A stretch of 64,000 nt of DNA from Thecaphora thlaspeos (GCA_900291925.1 UWYS01000011.1:434001-498000); one strand, 5' to 3'. Positions 21,443-33,746 are shown, counted from the first letter of the stretch. Made by a program: numbers and translations. The notes: generated from the sequence alone by a model not told the origin.

Positions 21443-24118
21443 CTACAGCCCGTCAAACTCAAACTCCATCGCTCCTTTGCCCTTGCCCTTGTCCTCCTTC
21501 TTCTGTCGCTTGACCTCCCTCTCCTCTTCTGCCCAGTCGTCATCATCTTCGCTCTCCGCCTCTGTCCTCGTTGTCTGCCCCTTGCCCCTTGTCGTCGTCG
21601 ACGCAGCGGCCTCTTCGTCTCTTCCTTCGCCTTCGCTTCCGTCACCTCCTCCCTCGTTCCTGACCCTCTTTAGGTAGGCCTTCTTCCTCTCCTTTTCCAG
21701 CTTCCTCGCATTCCTCTTGGTCTTCCTCAGCTTCTGCTTGCTCCACGCTTCGTCCTCCTTGATCGCCGCTTCTCCTTTCACGCCGAGGTGTGAACGTCGT
21801 TTGCGCGCTTCCTCGGCCGCCACCTCTTCCGGCTTTTCCAGGCGTCGCTGGTCTTCCAGTTCGAGGTTGATGAGGCGTTGCTTTTCCCGCGCCTTGTCCG
21901 CGTAGGCGTACGTGCGCAGATCCACTTCGCAGTCCGTCCAGCTGATCCGGTCCGTCGAAGGGGTAGCGCCGGTGGAGTTCGCCGTGGTGGTGGCGACAGC
22001 GGCGGTCGTGGTCGCTTCTTCGGCGTCATCGGCTCCCTCTTCCTTGGCTTTACTTTTCCCGCTCGCTACTGCCGCAGTAGCAGTCGCCGCGGTAGCGGCC
22101 GCCTTGGTCTCCGGCATCCTCGGCATCCGTAACATCGCAAAAGATCTAGCCAGACCGTTGAAATCCAGATCCGCCGTTCGGAAGATGTACACCGCCTCGT
22201 GCTTCGAATAGGACCGGACGAACGAGACGAACGCCATCATGCCAATCTCGTACAGGTCGCGATCCTTGCGCACGGCCGTGCGCATCTCTTCCTCTAGCAT
22301 TCGCGCGTCCGCGTCCAGCGCGGGCTCGAGGCCGGGCGCGGGCGTCGAGGCGGTCTGACCGCCGCTCTGCGGAGGTTGAAGCAGGTAAGGATACGGCTGC
22401 AGCGGGATCTTCTTGACGCACAGGAACTCGACGTAGTCTTCCTCGCGGCCTTTGCTGACCATGACAATGGCGCGGCCCCGGCGACCCGCCCGCGCGGTCC
22501 GGCCGCAGCGGTGGCTAAACACCTTGGGGTCCGTGGGCGCATCGTACTGGACGACGACGTCGACGTCCGGCAGGTCGAGGCCGCGTGCGGCGACATCGGT
22601 GCAGAGCAGGACCGAGGCCTGCTCTGAAGTGCCAGGGGCCGGCGTCGAGGTGGTGAACTCCTTGAACGTGGCGGTACGCTTGGAAGACGTCTGCTTGCCG
22701 TGCAGGGCATAGAAGGAGAGGCCCTTGAGCCGCTTGAGCTTGTTGAGAATCTGGGAGAGAGGGACGATGTGGACGGCAGGAGCAGGTCAGCAGGAGGCAG
22801 AGCCCTCGTCGTGCCGCCAGGCTAATGTCGGGTCCGCGGCTCACCTTGTAGAAGTAGTTGACCTGGGCACATGTGGCAAAGTAGACGATAAACTTGCGCG
22901 CCCCGCCGCCCAGGCCGCTCTCAGACGACTCGTAGCGCAGGATGCGCAGAAGCTGCGCCATCTTGTTCTCCGGCCGCGAGATCTGGAATGTGTTCTGTAG
23001 ACTGTATCGCCGCGGCACAAGCAGATTTCGCCGACATTGTCAGAGTCGGTCCCTGGTCACGGCCTGCGGAAGAGGATTGTAGAGGAGCAACTCACGTAGC
23101 CGGCGTCCTCCTGGACGCATCAGACGTCTTGTTAGCCTTGTCGGCCTTGGCTTCCACCTTGACCAGCACGCGAACCGGGTTGCGCAGTCCCATCCTCGCT
23201 AGCTCCGAGAGAGCGTCGGTCATTGTAGCGCTGAAGAGGCCGGTCCTCCTCTGTCGCGGCAAGAGGTTGAGGATGTTGCGGAGGATCTCGGAGAAGCCGA
23301 GGTCAAGAAGCCTGTTGTCGCCGCAAGAAGGACATGGGGATGTGGGGCCAGCGTCGCTGCCGTCAGTTCCTGCTGCTTTCTGTGGACCATGCCGTGGCGA
23401 GAAGGGGGAGAAGGCGCTCACCGGTCGGCCTCGTCGAGCACGAGCACCTCGAGCTCGTTCTTCTTGACGCCCTTTCGCATCAAGAGCTCCTCCAACCTGC
23501 CTGGGGTACCGACGAGGATATCCGGTCCGTTGTCCTTGTATGCTGCATAGTCCTGCGCCGGATTCGATTTGGTCCCCCCAATCACCAGCTGCACACCGCC
23601 GAGTCTCTTCCTCGTTCCCTCCTCGTCCCCCTCCGCTTCCGCTTCGTCATCCTTCTCGCCGCTACCTCTCTGAGCATCGAGAAACGTCTTGAAGATGCCA
23701 TGGACCTGCTGCGCCAATTCGCGGGTGGGGCACACGACCAGAGCTCCCAGTTCGTTCTTCTTGAGCGTCCCGCCTTTGCGCAGCAGCATCTCGATGGTGG
23801 GGATTACGTAGGCGAGCGTTTTGCCTGATCCCGTGACGGCTTCGACGATGACGTCCTTGTGCGAGAGGAAGAGCGGGATGGTCGAGGCCTGTACGGGCGT
23901 CATTTGTTCGAAGGACATGTCGGCTAGCAGCGAGGCGCTGCAGGAAAGGAGCATGATGAAGGAGTGTGAGACAGCGTCAGTCGTCGCTCGCTGTCGAGGT
24001 ATCTGGAGAGCCAACGGGGGGAGGGATGGGGCCAGACTTACACCCATGGCGTCAGAGCGGGCTTCATGCGGTACCACTTGCCCGCGTAGGAAGGGGCGTG
24101 GGTGAGCTCCTGTGTCAT
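21443..24118 (-). CDS. SPB4: ATP-dependent rRNA helicase SPB4 (DDX55 family)
   Basis: DEAD-box helicase needed for 60S subunit assembly in the nucleolus. Five exons: 24042-24118, 23422-23937, 23096-23311, 22845-23001 and 21443-22750, giving 757 residues. Motifs in order: Q-motif region [20 protein letters not shown], motif I VTGSGKT, Ia PTRELAQ, Ib VGTPGR, II LDEAD (immediately before intron 2), III FSATM, and [15 protein letters not shown]. The segment after motif VI ([16 protein letters not shown], then [23 protein letters not shown]) is the SPB4/DDX55 signature. The C-terminal ~200 residues are charged, with [15 protein letters not shown] basic clusters and an acidic end. An acidic insertion of ~30 residues lies between motifs Ia and Ib. 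The family is certain; the start is chosen because it gives the family N-terminus after splicing. Confidence 0.95.
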
Positions 24119-24671
24119 CGTGGGCTGGGCGAGAGCTGCGTCCTTGTCGTCGTCCAGTCCTAAATTCGTGGTGTGTGTATGTGTGTGCAAGTTGGTAGTG
24201 GAAAGGCAAGGAGAGGGAAGGAAGGGTCTTCGCTACTCTCCACCTCAAATCAAAAGCCTGTCCCGCCTCTCCGCCTCTCCTCGAAAAGATTGCCCGGGAC
24301 TTGCGCCTTCCCGCTCAAAATCTCGGGACTCGACCGGGGTGCCGCGTCCAGCCGTGAGCACTACCACCGGTGCTTCCGCAACAACGATACCCACACCGCC
24401 ACAGAGCTAAATGGTCGCGTAAAGGATCTCACTGGTACAGTTGATGTATTCATTCGGTATGGGTTGGAGAGATGGAACGGAGGCTGGGTGGGAATGCTGT
24501 AGACGTTACAAACCGGGACTGAGAAGCGGGGGTCTACGAGGGCCGGGCGACGAGGCGAAGGAAGCGCGAGCATCGGACTAGGGGTGGGGTTGAGCCCTCC
24601 CCCGTTCCTGACGCTCGCGCAAGGGAGAAGAGGAAAGACAAGACGAGAAAAAGATCCACCGCGGTCGGCCG
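24119..24671. promoter_or_regulatory. Upstream region of SPB4 / 3' flank of C1-THF synthase
   Basis: 553 bases between a leftward start and the stop of the next leftward gene. It includes a short GTGTGTATGTGTGTG run (about 24,170). No gene seen. Confidence 0.4.
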
Positions 24672-27600
24672 CTACGAGAGACCGACGACCTCTTCGTTGT
24701 TGTCAAAGTCGATGTCCATGTTGTAGAAGCCAGGTCGCGTGTTGAGGCCGGGCATCTTGGACATCGTTCCGATCAGCGGCACCACGAAGCCGGCGCCCTG
24801 CGACAGGCTCACCTCCTTGATCGGCAGCGTGAAGCCCGTCGGGACACCCTTGAGCGTCGGGTCGTGCGAGAGCGAGAGGTGCGTCTTGGCCATGCAGATG
24901 GGCAGATCGTTGAACCCTTGGTTGGTGTAAGTCTGGATCTGCTTCTGCGCCAGCTCCGAGAGCTCGATGCCGTCAGCGCCGTACATCTCCTTGGCGATGA
25001 TCTCAATCTTCTCGGCCAGCGGCTTGGTGACATCGTAGAGGTACTTGAAGTCGGAGGCGGTACTCTCGAGCTGCTCAATAACAGCCTTGGCAAGGTCAAC
25101 GGCTCCGGCCCCACCGAGCGCCCAGTGATTGGCGGGGACTGCAGCATCGGCGCCTGCTTCGAGCGCCTTCTTGGCCACCAGCTCCAGCTCGGCCTCGGTG
25201 TCGGTCGAGAATCGGTTGACCGCGACGATCACCTTGAGACCGAACTTCTTAGCGTTCGAGATGTGCTTCTCCAGGTTGACGCAGCCCTTCTCGAGGATCT
25301 CGAGATTCTCCTCGAGGTAAACCTCGCTCAGCGGCTTGCCGGGCGTTACCTCGGGTCCGCCACCGTGCGTCTTGAGCGCCCGGACGGTCGCGACGAGGAC
25401 GACTGCATCGGGCACCAGGCCGCTCTCGCGGCACTTGATGTTGCAGAACTTCTCCATCCCGATGTCGGCGCCAAAGCCGGCCTCGGTGATGACGTAGCCC
25501 GTCCTCTCGGCGGGCTCGCCCTGCTCGAGACCGGCCAGCTTGAGTGCGACGGCGTCGGCGAGGATGGACGAGTTGCCGTGGGCGATGTTGGCGAACGGTC
25601 CGGCGTGGACAAAGACGGGCGTGCCCTCCATCGTCTGCATCAGGTTGGGCTTGATGGCGTCCTTCATCAGGATGGCCAGCGCTCCGCCGACGCCGAGGTC
25701 GTCGGCCGTGACGGGCTCGCCGCGTCGGCTAATGCCCACCACCATCCTGCCAAGGCGCTCGCGCATATCGCGCAGGTCGCGGCTGAGCGCCAGCACGGCC
25801 ATGCACTCGGAGGCGACGGCGATGTCGAAGCCCGCCTTGCGCTCGATACCCTTCTCGGTGGGCGCCTGGCCGACGGTGATCGAGCGCAGGTAGCGGTCAT
25901 TGGTGTCGGTCACGCGGCGCCAGGTGATCGTCTCCGGGTCGATGTCGAGGCGGGCGAAGCGGCTCTTCTCCTCGTCGGTCAGGTCGTCTGGGTTGGTTTT
26001 GTCGATCCCGAGCTTCTTCAGGCGGCGGAACATGATCGGAGCGAAGGTGCGGACACCCTTCTGCTTGGGGCAGAGGCGGTCAAACAGCGGTCCATCCTTC
26101 TGGGTGGCCTCGTGGAAGAGGCGGGTGTCGAGGGCGGCGGCGAGCAGGTTGTTGGCCGCCTGAACGGCGTGATTGTCGCCCGTCAGGTGGAGGTTGAACT
26201 CCTCCATCGGAATGACCTGCGAGTATCCTCCACCCGCGGCGCCTCCCTTGATGCCAAAGGTAGGGCCCTGCGAGGGCTGACGGACGCAGGCGAAGGCGGC
26301 CTTGCCGAGATGGGCGCCGAGCGCCTGGGCGAGGCCGATGGTGGTGGTCGACTTTCCCTCGCCCAGCGGCGTCGGCGTGATGCCGGCGACGACGATGTAC
26401 TTGCCGTTTGTGCGGTGGGCGAGGCGCTTGAGGACGCTGAGGTGGACCTTGGCCTTGACGTTGCCGTAAGGCTCCAGCTCGCTGCTGATCAGGCCGATCT
26501 CGCGGGCGATCTGGGTGATGGGCTTGGGCGTCTGCGAGCGGGCCACCTCGATGTCGCTGGGCACCTTGGCCACCGGCGTGATAGGGTTGGCCGTGGTGAC
26601 GCCGCGTCCGATGCCGAGCGCACGCCCGGAGGCCAGGCTGCGCTCAGCGCCGCGGAGGACGTTCTCCATCAGCATGGCGACCGTCATCGGGCCCACTCCT
26701 CCGGGCACGGGGGTAATGGCGGCGGCCACCTTGGAGGCGCCCTCGAAGTCGACGTCGCCGACCATCCGGTAGCCGGACTTTTTGGATGCGTCGTCGATGA
26801 AGTTTGTCCCGACGTCGATGACGACGGCGCCCCTCTTGAGCCACTCGCCCTTGACAAACTGGGCCTTGCCCATGGCGGCGACGACGATGTCGGCGGTGGC
26901 GAGGTGAGCCTGGAGGTCCTTAGTCCTGCTGTGGACCTGGGTGACGGTGCAGTCCTTGCTGCGGAGGAGGCTGGTGACGGGGTTGCCGACAATGTCGCTG
27001 CGCCCGATGACGACAGCGGTGAGACCGGCCATGTTGGTGATGCCGGCCGTCTCGAGGAGCTTGATGACGCCGGCGGGGGTGCAGGGGTAGTAGATCGGGT
27101 TGCACGCCTTGGACGAGAGGTGTCCGATGTTGAGAGCGTGGAAGCCGTCGACGTCCTTTTCGGGGCTGACGGCCTCGGTCACCCTGCGCTCGGCGTCCGA
27201 GTCGATGAGGTCGCCCAAGGGGAGCTGAACGAGGATGCCGTCGACGGTGATATCCTCGTTGAGCTCGCGGACGCGGCGGATGATTTCCTCCTCGCTGGCG
27301 CCCTCGTCGAGCTGGACATGGGTGTAGCGCATACCGCACTCTTCAGCGGCGAGCTTCTTCATGCGGATGTAGGTCGAGGATGCGCTCATTGCGCCGACCT
27401 GGATAATGCAGAGGTGGGGCTGGAAGGCGTTGTACTTTTCCTTGAGCTGTGCGACCTTCTGAGCGACCTCGGTGCGGACCTGCTTGGCGAGCGCGGTGCC
27501 GTCGATGAGCTTGGCGCCGCCGGGCGTGGTTCCGAGGGCGGCCATGGTGTCGTTGGTTATGGCGCACTGCTGCTGCTGCTGCTGCTGCTGCTGGCGGGGT

Positions 27601-27794
27601 GCGAAGCGAGAGCGGGAGGGAGAGAGGGTGGGCAGACGGAGGCCTCTAGAGGTGGTCGCAAGGGAGCGGCGGGAAAGGGTAGCGGTGGAGGACGACGATA
27701 ACGAGGGCTGCGAGGTGGTTGCACGTAGGGCTGCGCCGAGGGGACGAGATCGACAGAGGGAGGTGACGATGCCAGGAGGACGACGAGCGAGCAT
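24672..27794 (-). CDS. MIS1: C1-tetrahydrofolate synthase, trifunctional
   Basis: Interconverts one-carbon units on tetrahydrofolate: methylene-THF dehydrogenase, methenyl-THF cyclohydrolase and 10-formyl-THF synthetase. Intronless. From the ATG at 27,794 it is 1,040 residues. The first 83 residues are a mitochondrial-type presequence ([20 protein letters not shown]) with nine consecutive Gln. A second in-frame ATG at 27,545 ([10 protein letters not shown]) is where cytosolic homologues would begin. Dehydrogenase/cyclohydrolase part: STYIRMKKL with the Tyr-x3-Lys pair, [19 protein letters not shown] and PGGVGPMT. Synthetase part: [16 protein letters not shown] nucleotide loop and FTHFS blocks to the end ([11 protein letters not shown]). 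The frame is open further upstream to 28,271, but that stretch is encoded by a simple repeat and is not credible protein. Yeast has separate ADE3 and MIS1; here one gene may serve both compartments. Confidence 0.95.
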   Translation of the reverse strand: MLARRPPGIVTSLCRSRPLGAALRATTSQPSLSSSSTATLSRRSLATTSRGLRLPTLSPSRSRFAPRQQQQQQQQQCAITNDTMAALGTTPGGAKLIDGTALAKQVRTEVAQKVAQLKEKYNAFQPHLCIIQVGAMSASSTYIRMKKLAAEECGMRYTHVQLDEGASEEEIIRRVRELNEDITVDGILVQLPLGDLIDSDAERRVTEAVSPEKDVDGFHALNIGHLSSKACNPIYYPCTPAGVIKLLETAGITNMAGLTAVVIGRSDIVGNPVTSLLRSKDCTVTQVHSRTKDLQAHLATADIVVAAMGKAQFVKGEWLKRGAVVIDVGTNFIDDASKKSGYRMVGDVDFEGASKVAAAITPVPGGVGPMTVAMLMENVLRGAERSLASGRALGIGRGVTTANPITPVAKVPSDIEVARSQTPKPITQIAREIGLISSELEPYGNVKAKVHLSVLKRLAHRTNGKYIVVAGITPTPLGEGKSTTTIGLAQALGAHLGKAAFACVRQPSQGPTFGIKGGAAGGGYSQVIPMEEFNLHLTGDNHAVQAANNLLAAALDTRLFHEATQKDGPLFDRLCPKQKGVRTFAPIMFRRLKKLGIDKTNPDDLTDEEKSRFARLDIDPETITWRRVTDTNDRYLRSITVGQAPTEKGIERKAGFDIAVASECMAVLALSRDLRDMRERLGRMVVGISRRGEPVTADDLGVGGALAILMKDAIKPNLMQTMEGTPVFVHAGPFANIAHGNSSILADAVALKLAGLEQGEPAERTGYVITEAGFGADIGMEKFCNIKCRESGLVPDAVVLVATVRALKTHGGGPEVTPGKPLSEVYLEENLEILEKGCVNLEKHISNAKKFGLKVIVAVNRFSTDTEAELELVAKKALEAGADAAVPANHWALGGAGAVDLAKAVIEQLESTASDFKYLYDVTKPLAEKIEIIAKEMYGADGIELSELAQKQIQTYTNQGFNDLPICMAKTHLSLSHDPTLKGVPTGFTLPIKEVSLSQGAGFVVPLIGTMSKMPGLNTRPGFYNMDIDFDNNEEVVGLS

Positions 27795-28511
27795 GCCCAG
27801 CACGGTTGATCGTCTAGATTGCGTTGGGTGTCGCGGAGGGGGTTTGGTGTTGGTGGCGGCGAGAAGAAAGGAGAACGAGACGGAGGCAGGCGAGACAGTA
27901 TGGGTGGCAGGAGAAACGGGTGAAGGGCTGCTCGAACCGACAAGGCAGGGCAAGGCCGACAGGGCAAGGCCTACAGGACAAGGCGAGGCAGAACAAGGCG
28001 AGGCAAGCCGAGAAGCAGCCTGAGCCGAGCGTGCGTCGGTCGGTCGATGGGGCAGCACAGCGCAGCGCAGCCACCGCTGGCTGTCTGGCTGTCTGGCTGG
28101 GCTGGGCTGGGCTGAGCTGGGCTGAGCTGGGCTGAGCTGGGCTGGGCTGGGCTGAGCTGATTGACCGACTGACTTTGACTGGCGCGGCGAGCGGCCGTGC
28201 GTCGGATGACTCTCTTTCCCGTGCGACAAAATACGCGCCGCTAGCCCGCCGGCGTTTCTTCCGGCCCGCACGAGCCACCGCGGCCAGCACCATCCCGTAT
28301 CGACGGGCGTGTAACTACAGCTTAACTGCGATCCTCTCTCCTCTCTCTGTCTCTCGCGACAGAAGAGCTCAGCTACAGGAGTCTTCGCTCTCCTCTATCG
28401 ACGGTCGCCACACGCTAAGCCATGGTCGGCTCTCATCGGCACGCAGCGACGACAGACTACCGTGCATACACCCTCCGCGCAGGGTGGACCATCCTCGGCG
28501 ACCTTTCTTTG
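27795..28511. promoter_or_regulatory. Upstream region of C1-THF synthase
   Basis: 717 bases between this start and the DOA1 stop. It holds a simple tandem repeat (28,081-28,160) and CT-rich DNA. No gene seen; the open frame through the repeat encodes a monotonous Ser-Pro-Ala-Gln pattern. Confidence 0.45.
28081..28160. repeat. GGCTG/AGCTG tandem repeat
   Basis: About 80 bases made of CTGTCTGG then alternating GGGCTGGGCT and GGGCTGAGCT decamers. It lies about 290-370 bases upstream of the C1-THF synthase mitochondrial start. Confidence 0.85.
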
Positions 28512-31365
28512 CTACAAGCCCTGGATCTCGGCGCAAATGGCCTTGATTCTCTCTTCTCCACCGATAGCTGACAATCCGGCCCACTTAGTCATCAGCTTCT
28601 TGGCCGTCTGCACCGCCCCAACAGGCAACGAGCCGCTCGACGTCGAGATCAGCTGTTCGTCAAGCAAGCACCCGGTGCGGGATGGCGGGGTCGAGTTGCA
28701 CTCTCATCAGCAACGCTGCCTCCAAAGGCCGTGTCTACCAAGACTGCCTCGCAGGCCTTGCTAGGAACTCACCAGGTTGCCGAGGGCCATCAGCGTTCGG
28801 TAGAAGACCTCACTATCGTCCGTTTCCTGCTGCAGTACCTCGTTGATCATCTCAAGCGCCAGCCCCGCCGCAGAAAAGCGCGAGGCCGAGGCGACCATCT
28901 GGGCCGAAGCGTTGTAGACAACCGTCGCATACGCCACCCGCCCATTCTTGTTGAGCTTGGCAAAGTGCGTGTCCTTGAGCGAGCCGAGGATCTGTGTGTG
29001 ACGGCGCGCACGTCGAGGCTCGGGGTCAGCATCCTAGTCTCGCACGCCTCGCGATCGAAATGGTCACGGCACTCACGCTGATACCGTTGGCCGCCAGGTC
29101 GCCGTGCGCCTCCGTATTGTTCCAGAGGTTGGCAATGGCCCGGAGCGCCAGCATCGAGTTGACCTCACGTGCCTTGACCTCGGGCGACAAGGCCGATGGC
29201 CAGTCGTCGCTCCACTGCGACGCCTCGAACGCCGTCCTCGCCATCTCGACCGCATTGACGGTGACGGGCTGCGCCACTGCGCACCGGAGCAGGTCTAGCG
29301 CTGGCAAGCGCGAGCTCGGCTTCCAGGCCGCCAACACCTTCTGCAGCGGCCGCACCTCGAGGCGTCCGCCACCCGCCTGCTTCTGCTGCAACGCCGTCGA
29401 GATGCGGTCGACCTCGGCCAGGTCGTCGGCACTCAGCTTCGTCGACTCTTCGCTGTTGAGCTGGAGCAGCTTCTCCTTGACCGCCGCCAGGTTGATGGTG
29501 GCGAACGCGAGGAAGGCTCGCTGCGGCAGCACGCCCTTCGTAGCGGTCGCAGCAGCACTGCGGCCGGCCCCCGTCGTGGCGGCCGAGCTCGTGTAGGGGT
29601 CGACGTTGTTGCCGCCGGTGTAGCTCATGACGGTGGTCGGCGAGAACGACGAAGGGGCCGCAGGTGGTGCTCCAGCGCCACCGCCGCTTGACGCACCGCC
29701 GCCCGTGTACCGGCTGGCGCCCGTGAACGGATCGACGTAGGTCGAGGCGCCGAGGTTGACGCCCTCGGTGTTCTTGTCGATGAATTGGACCACCTGATCG
29801 GCGTACTCGTTGGAGAGCTCGTTGGCCTCGAGGAAGCGCTGGGCCGCCGCGTACGGGTTCTCGCTGAGGTTGTACGGCAGCTTGAGCAGCGGGACGCCGT
29901 CGGCAATGTCGACATCGAACACGTAGTCATACTCCTTGCCCTCGTACAGCTTCTTCTGCCCGCTTCCGACACCGCCGACCACCTCGCCGATCTTGGTCCA
30001 GCTCTGCGCTCCCGCGTCCCACTGGTGCGCTTCGACAACGTCGCCGTTCTTCACCATTTTGGTCTGACCCTCCTTGGTGCCTAGCTGGGCCAGCGCCTCT
30101 GGCCCGGGGAGGTTGTCCTTGCGGATGTCGCCCACCTGCGTTTTGTTGAGCGCCTGCGAGGCGATTGTGTGCTCGTACGCCTGCAGTTCGGCCGCGTCGG
30201 CCTGCAGCTGCGGGTCGCGCGAAAAGACGCGGACGAACGAGTCGCTCGAACCGCAGACGACGTCGCTGTTTGGCAGCGCCGCGACCGACCAGACCGAGAT
30301 GGCCGGGATCGTGATGGTCTGCACCGCCTCGCCGTCGCGCCAGATTCGGGCGCTGCGATCCTCGCCCGAACTGACCAGCTCGCCGCGGCCGCCAGGGATG
30401 ATGGCGAGGCTGTAGACAAAGCTCGTGTGGTCAGAAAGGGTTTGCAGAGGCGGGCTGCTGCTGCCTGGCTGCAGCGAGGCGAGCGAGTAGAGGTTAATCG
30501 TGCCGTCGTTGCCGCAGCTGGCAAACGAGGCGCCCCCATCCAGCAGAACCAGGCCGCGAACGGCATCGCTATGGCCCGTAAACGTGGCTAGCGGCTTGGC
30601 GGGCTGCGAGATCGACCATAGCCTGATCGTCTTGTCGGCCGAGGCCGTCAGCACGCGGTCCTCGTCGACCGCCACCACCGCCCACACGGCCTGCTGGTGG
30701 CCCTTGAGTGTCGCGACGCACTGGAAGTCCCGCCAGATCTTGGCCGTCTTGTCCCAGCTACCGCTGACGATGTAGCTTCCTTGCGGCCCAACATCGAGCG
30801 TGCAGACGTTGTCCTCGTGCCCGATCATCGCATAGTCCGGCGCGGAAGACGCCTTGATCCCGTCGCCGCCGGCAGCCGTTTGCAGCTCGAAGCCGTGCAC
30901 GATCCTGTCCTGCCCTGCCGTCAGAGCGACGACTGCGAGGACAATAAAGGGAGAGATGAGAAACGCATCAGCATCATTCGCTGCTTCATGGTTTTCCAGC
31001 CTTGACAGCGACCTCTAAATGTGTGACAACTACTCACTGTTCCCGCCGGCATCTTGCAAGAAGGCCGAAGCGTTAACGAAGCCTTCGTGGCCGGAGAGCT
31101 CGGCAACGGACTCAAAGTCGCGCTGCGACGGCTTCCTGGACCAAATTCTGGCCACACCGTCTCTTGACGCGGAGAGGATGAGCTGCTGCCCCGTCGACGT
31201 TCCGGACGTCGAGACCGAGCGGACCTAGAAGGTAGGAGGGCGGAAGAGAGGGAAGGTCAGACGTGAGTCGCTGTTGAAGCTCGGACAGCCCAAGCCTTCC
31301 CTTCTACTCACATCGGCCTGATGACCCGACAGCTGAGATGAGAGCTTGTAAGGCGACGTCGTCAT
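28512..31365 (-). CDS. DOA1: DOA1/UFD3/PLAA ubiquitin- and Cdc48-binding protein
   Basis: Cdc48/p97 cofactor that binds ubiquitin and controls free-ubiquitin pools and sorting of ubiquitinated cargo. Five exons: 31312-31365, 31038-31224, 29077-30914, 28773-28991 and 28512-28652, giving 812 residues. An N-terminal WD40 propeller spans residues ~1-300 (LSASRDGVARIWSR, SGSWDKTAKIW, TASADKTIRLWS, SSGEDRSARIWRDGE). The PFU domain lies at ~370-460 (GDVVEAHQWDAGAQSW, GKEYDYVFDVDIADG). An Armadillo-like PUL domain runs from ~540 to the end (LPQRAFLAFATINLAAV, MLALRAIANLWNNT, GRVAYATVVYNAS). The last two exons are assigned because they restore PUL, ending KWAGLSAIGGEERIKAICAE. A Ser/Gly/Thr-rich linker joins PFU and PUL. 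Confidence 0.95.
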
Positions 31366-31987
31366 CTTATCTTCTCTGATACGTTGGTATGCTGGGTCGA
31401 GAGTGAGAGCAGCGGTAGCGGCAAGCTGAGCTCGTCTTCTGCGGGCAAGGAAGCAAGCAAGCTGACTTTTGAGTTGATATTATACGAGGTAGGTGCGAAC
31501 GTTGCAGAGGAAAGAGGGGAGTTCACGTTGGCGGCGGTGATGATGGTCGAGACAGGGAGGACTAGGGGCAAGAGGGAGGAGAAAGCGCCTTAGGCAGAAG
31601 CGGCCCGCACAGGCCACGTCACCCCCTGAAAGGACCCCGCCCCGCCCGGTCAGCTCAGCCAGGCAGGGTCCGATCACGCGCTTTTGCGGACCTTCACATG
31701 TAATAAGGGGCGCACCACGTCAGTCTCGAGGTGTATGTTCTCGATACTCGAGGTGTATGCTATCAGTTCTCGAGGTGTATGCTCTCGATACTAAGTCTCG
31801 AGGGGTATGTTATTGTTTCTCGAGGTGTATGCTATCGATAACTGAGGTGTATGCTGTCGATTCTCAAGGTGTATGCTCTGTCCTTTCAACAGAATGCTTT
31901 TCTGTATTTCTTTCCTTGCTCTCGGACAGACTGTCGGACGTCACAGGGCTGCAGACAACCACGACAGCGGCAACAGCAGACATCGCT
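31366..31987. other. DOA1 upstream region and aminopeptidase 3' flank, with 22-bp repeat
   Basis: 622 bases between the DOA1 start and the stop of the aminopeptidase gene, both leftward. It is more AT-rich than its surroundings. Its distinguishing feature is the tandem repeat at 31,725-31,880. No gene seen. Confidence 0.5.
31725..31880. repeat. 22-bp tandem repeat CTCGAGGTGTATGCTATCGA
   Basis: Seven units of about 22 bases (one is 28) built on CTCGAGGTGTATGCT plus a variable ATCGATA/CTCGATA end. Units begin near 31,725, 31,748, 31,770, 31,798, 31,820, 31,842 and 31,864. Several contain CTCGAG and TCGAT palindromes. It sits about 110 bases past the aminopeptidase stop codon and 360 bases upstream of DOA1. 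Confidence 0.85.
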
Positions 31988-33746
31988 CTACTGGACGGGG
32001 AGGCGACGGGCGAACTCGATCAGAGCGCGGACCGGTCGGCCAGTGAGGCCGCGCGGCGTGTAGTCGTTGGTGGTGGTGTCAGTGGCCTCCATGCTGCCGG
32101 CAATGTCGAGGTGCGAGTAGCGCAGCTTGGGCTTCTCGCCTCCGCGCTCGCCCAGGCCGACGACAAACTGCTTGAGGAAGATGGCGGCGGTGCAGGAGCC
32201 GGCCGGTCGGCCTCCGGTGTTGCACAGATCGGCGTTGGAAGTCGAGATCTGCTTGAGGAAGGTGTCGTCCATCGGCATCCGCCAGAACGGGTCCGACTCG
32301 GCCTCGCCCGCCGCCTTGAGCTCGTTCCACAGGCTGTCGGACTCGGTGAAGGCGGCCGAGTAGACGTCGCCCAAAGCAATCACGCACGCGCCGGTCAGCG
32401 TGGCGACGTCGATCAGCGTGTGCGGCTGGAACGCCTCCGAAGCATAGGTGAGCGCATCAGCGAGGACGAGGCGGCCCTCGGCGTCGGTGTTGTCGACCTC
32501 GATCGAGAGGCCATTTTTGGCGATGACAATGTCGCCGGGCTTGGTGGCCTTGCCGCTGGGCATGTTCTCGGTCAGTGGCGTGACGCAGACGACGTTGATC
32601 GGCAGGCCGAGCTCAGCGATGGCGTGGGTCGCGGCAACGACGGCGGCGGCTCCGCCCATGTCGGCGCGCATCAGCTTCATGCCGGCGCCCGGCTTGAGGC
32701 TGATTCCTCCGGTGTCAAAGGTGATGCCCTTGCCGACAAACGCGAGGGGCGCTGCCTCGTGGTCGGGTGCGCCCTTGTAGTGAATCTCGACGAACTTGGC
32801 CGGCTCGTCGGTGCCGGCGGCGACCGAGAGGAACGAGCTCATCTTCTGCTCGCGCGCCCAGTCCTCGTCGTGGACGATGACCTGAGTGTTGGGGATGTTC
32901 TTGAAGGCGGCCGTGACGCGCTGGCTGAAGATGTTGGGCGTCATGAGGTTGGCGGGAGTCTCCTTGAGCTCGCGCGCCCAGTTCTGGGCCTTGGCGTAGA
33001 CCTCGCCGGTGTAGAAGCTAAGCGGGACGCTCGTCTTGACATCGTCCGACTCGTCCTTGAGCGCCTTCTTTGCTTCGACGTCGGCGCCGCCCTGGATGGG
33101 GGCGATCTCGATCTCCTTGCCGCCCTGGAGGTCGGCCGACTTGCCGTAGGCCGGGGTCTTGCCGCGAGTCTTGAAGTGATTGACGCTCCAAAGGCCAAGG
33201 TTGGCGCCGGTGGCGGCGGCGTGCGGGCTGGCCATCGAGTCGACGCCGATGGTCCTCTTGACGGGGGCGTCGCCCTTGTCGTCAGGGCCGGCGCCGAGGT
33301 CGCGGATAGCCTTTGCGCCCTTGGCGGCGGCGAGACGGGTGCGCTCGAGGCGCTCGTTGCGGAGGTAGGTGGGCTCGGCGGGAAGGACGTCCGGACCGGT
33401 GTGCGGGGCGGCCTTCTGCTCGCCGATCGAGATGGCGGCGACGGCAGGCGAGCCATCCGGGTAGAAGAGGCGGAGGTTGCCGGGCTTGGCGGTGTTGGCG
33501 CGGGCAGCCTTCCACTGGGTCGTGACGTCGGCCGACTTGGCAGTCGACGAGCCGCTGGGGTCAACGCCGACGACGACGCCGGCAAAGTTGGTGGTGCTAC
33601 TGCTCGAAGAGGCCATGGCTGTAGAGGCGAAAGTGCGGATCTGGGCGACGTTGGACAGGAATGCGTAGGTGGTGGTGGTGGTGGTGAAGAAGGAGGCGGA
33701 GGCAGCTCTGTGGGTAGACGTTCGCAAGAGGGAGGAAGGCACAGGC

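Noticed and set aside
23935..24248. Alternative unspliced N-terminus for SPB4 starting at 24,248
   Set aside because: That frame lacks the SPB4 N-terminal block. Splicing 23,938-24,041 restores [20 protein letters not shown].
24864..27701. 945-codon plus-strand open frame opposite C1-THF synthase
   Set aside because: Antisense shadow of a gene with unambiguous enzyme motifs; composition (Asp/Gly/Val/Leu-rich) follows from reverse-complemented codon bias.
27795..28271. N-terminal extension of C1-THF synthase to an upstream ATG at 28,271
   Set aside because: The extra 159 codons run through a simple decamer repeat (Ser-Pro-Ala-Gln pattern) and precede an obvious mitochondrial presequence Met.
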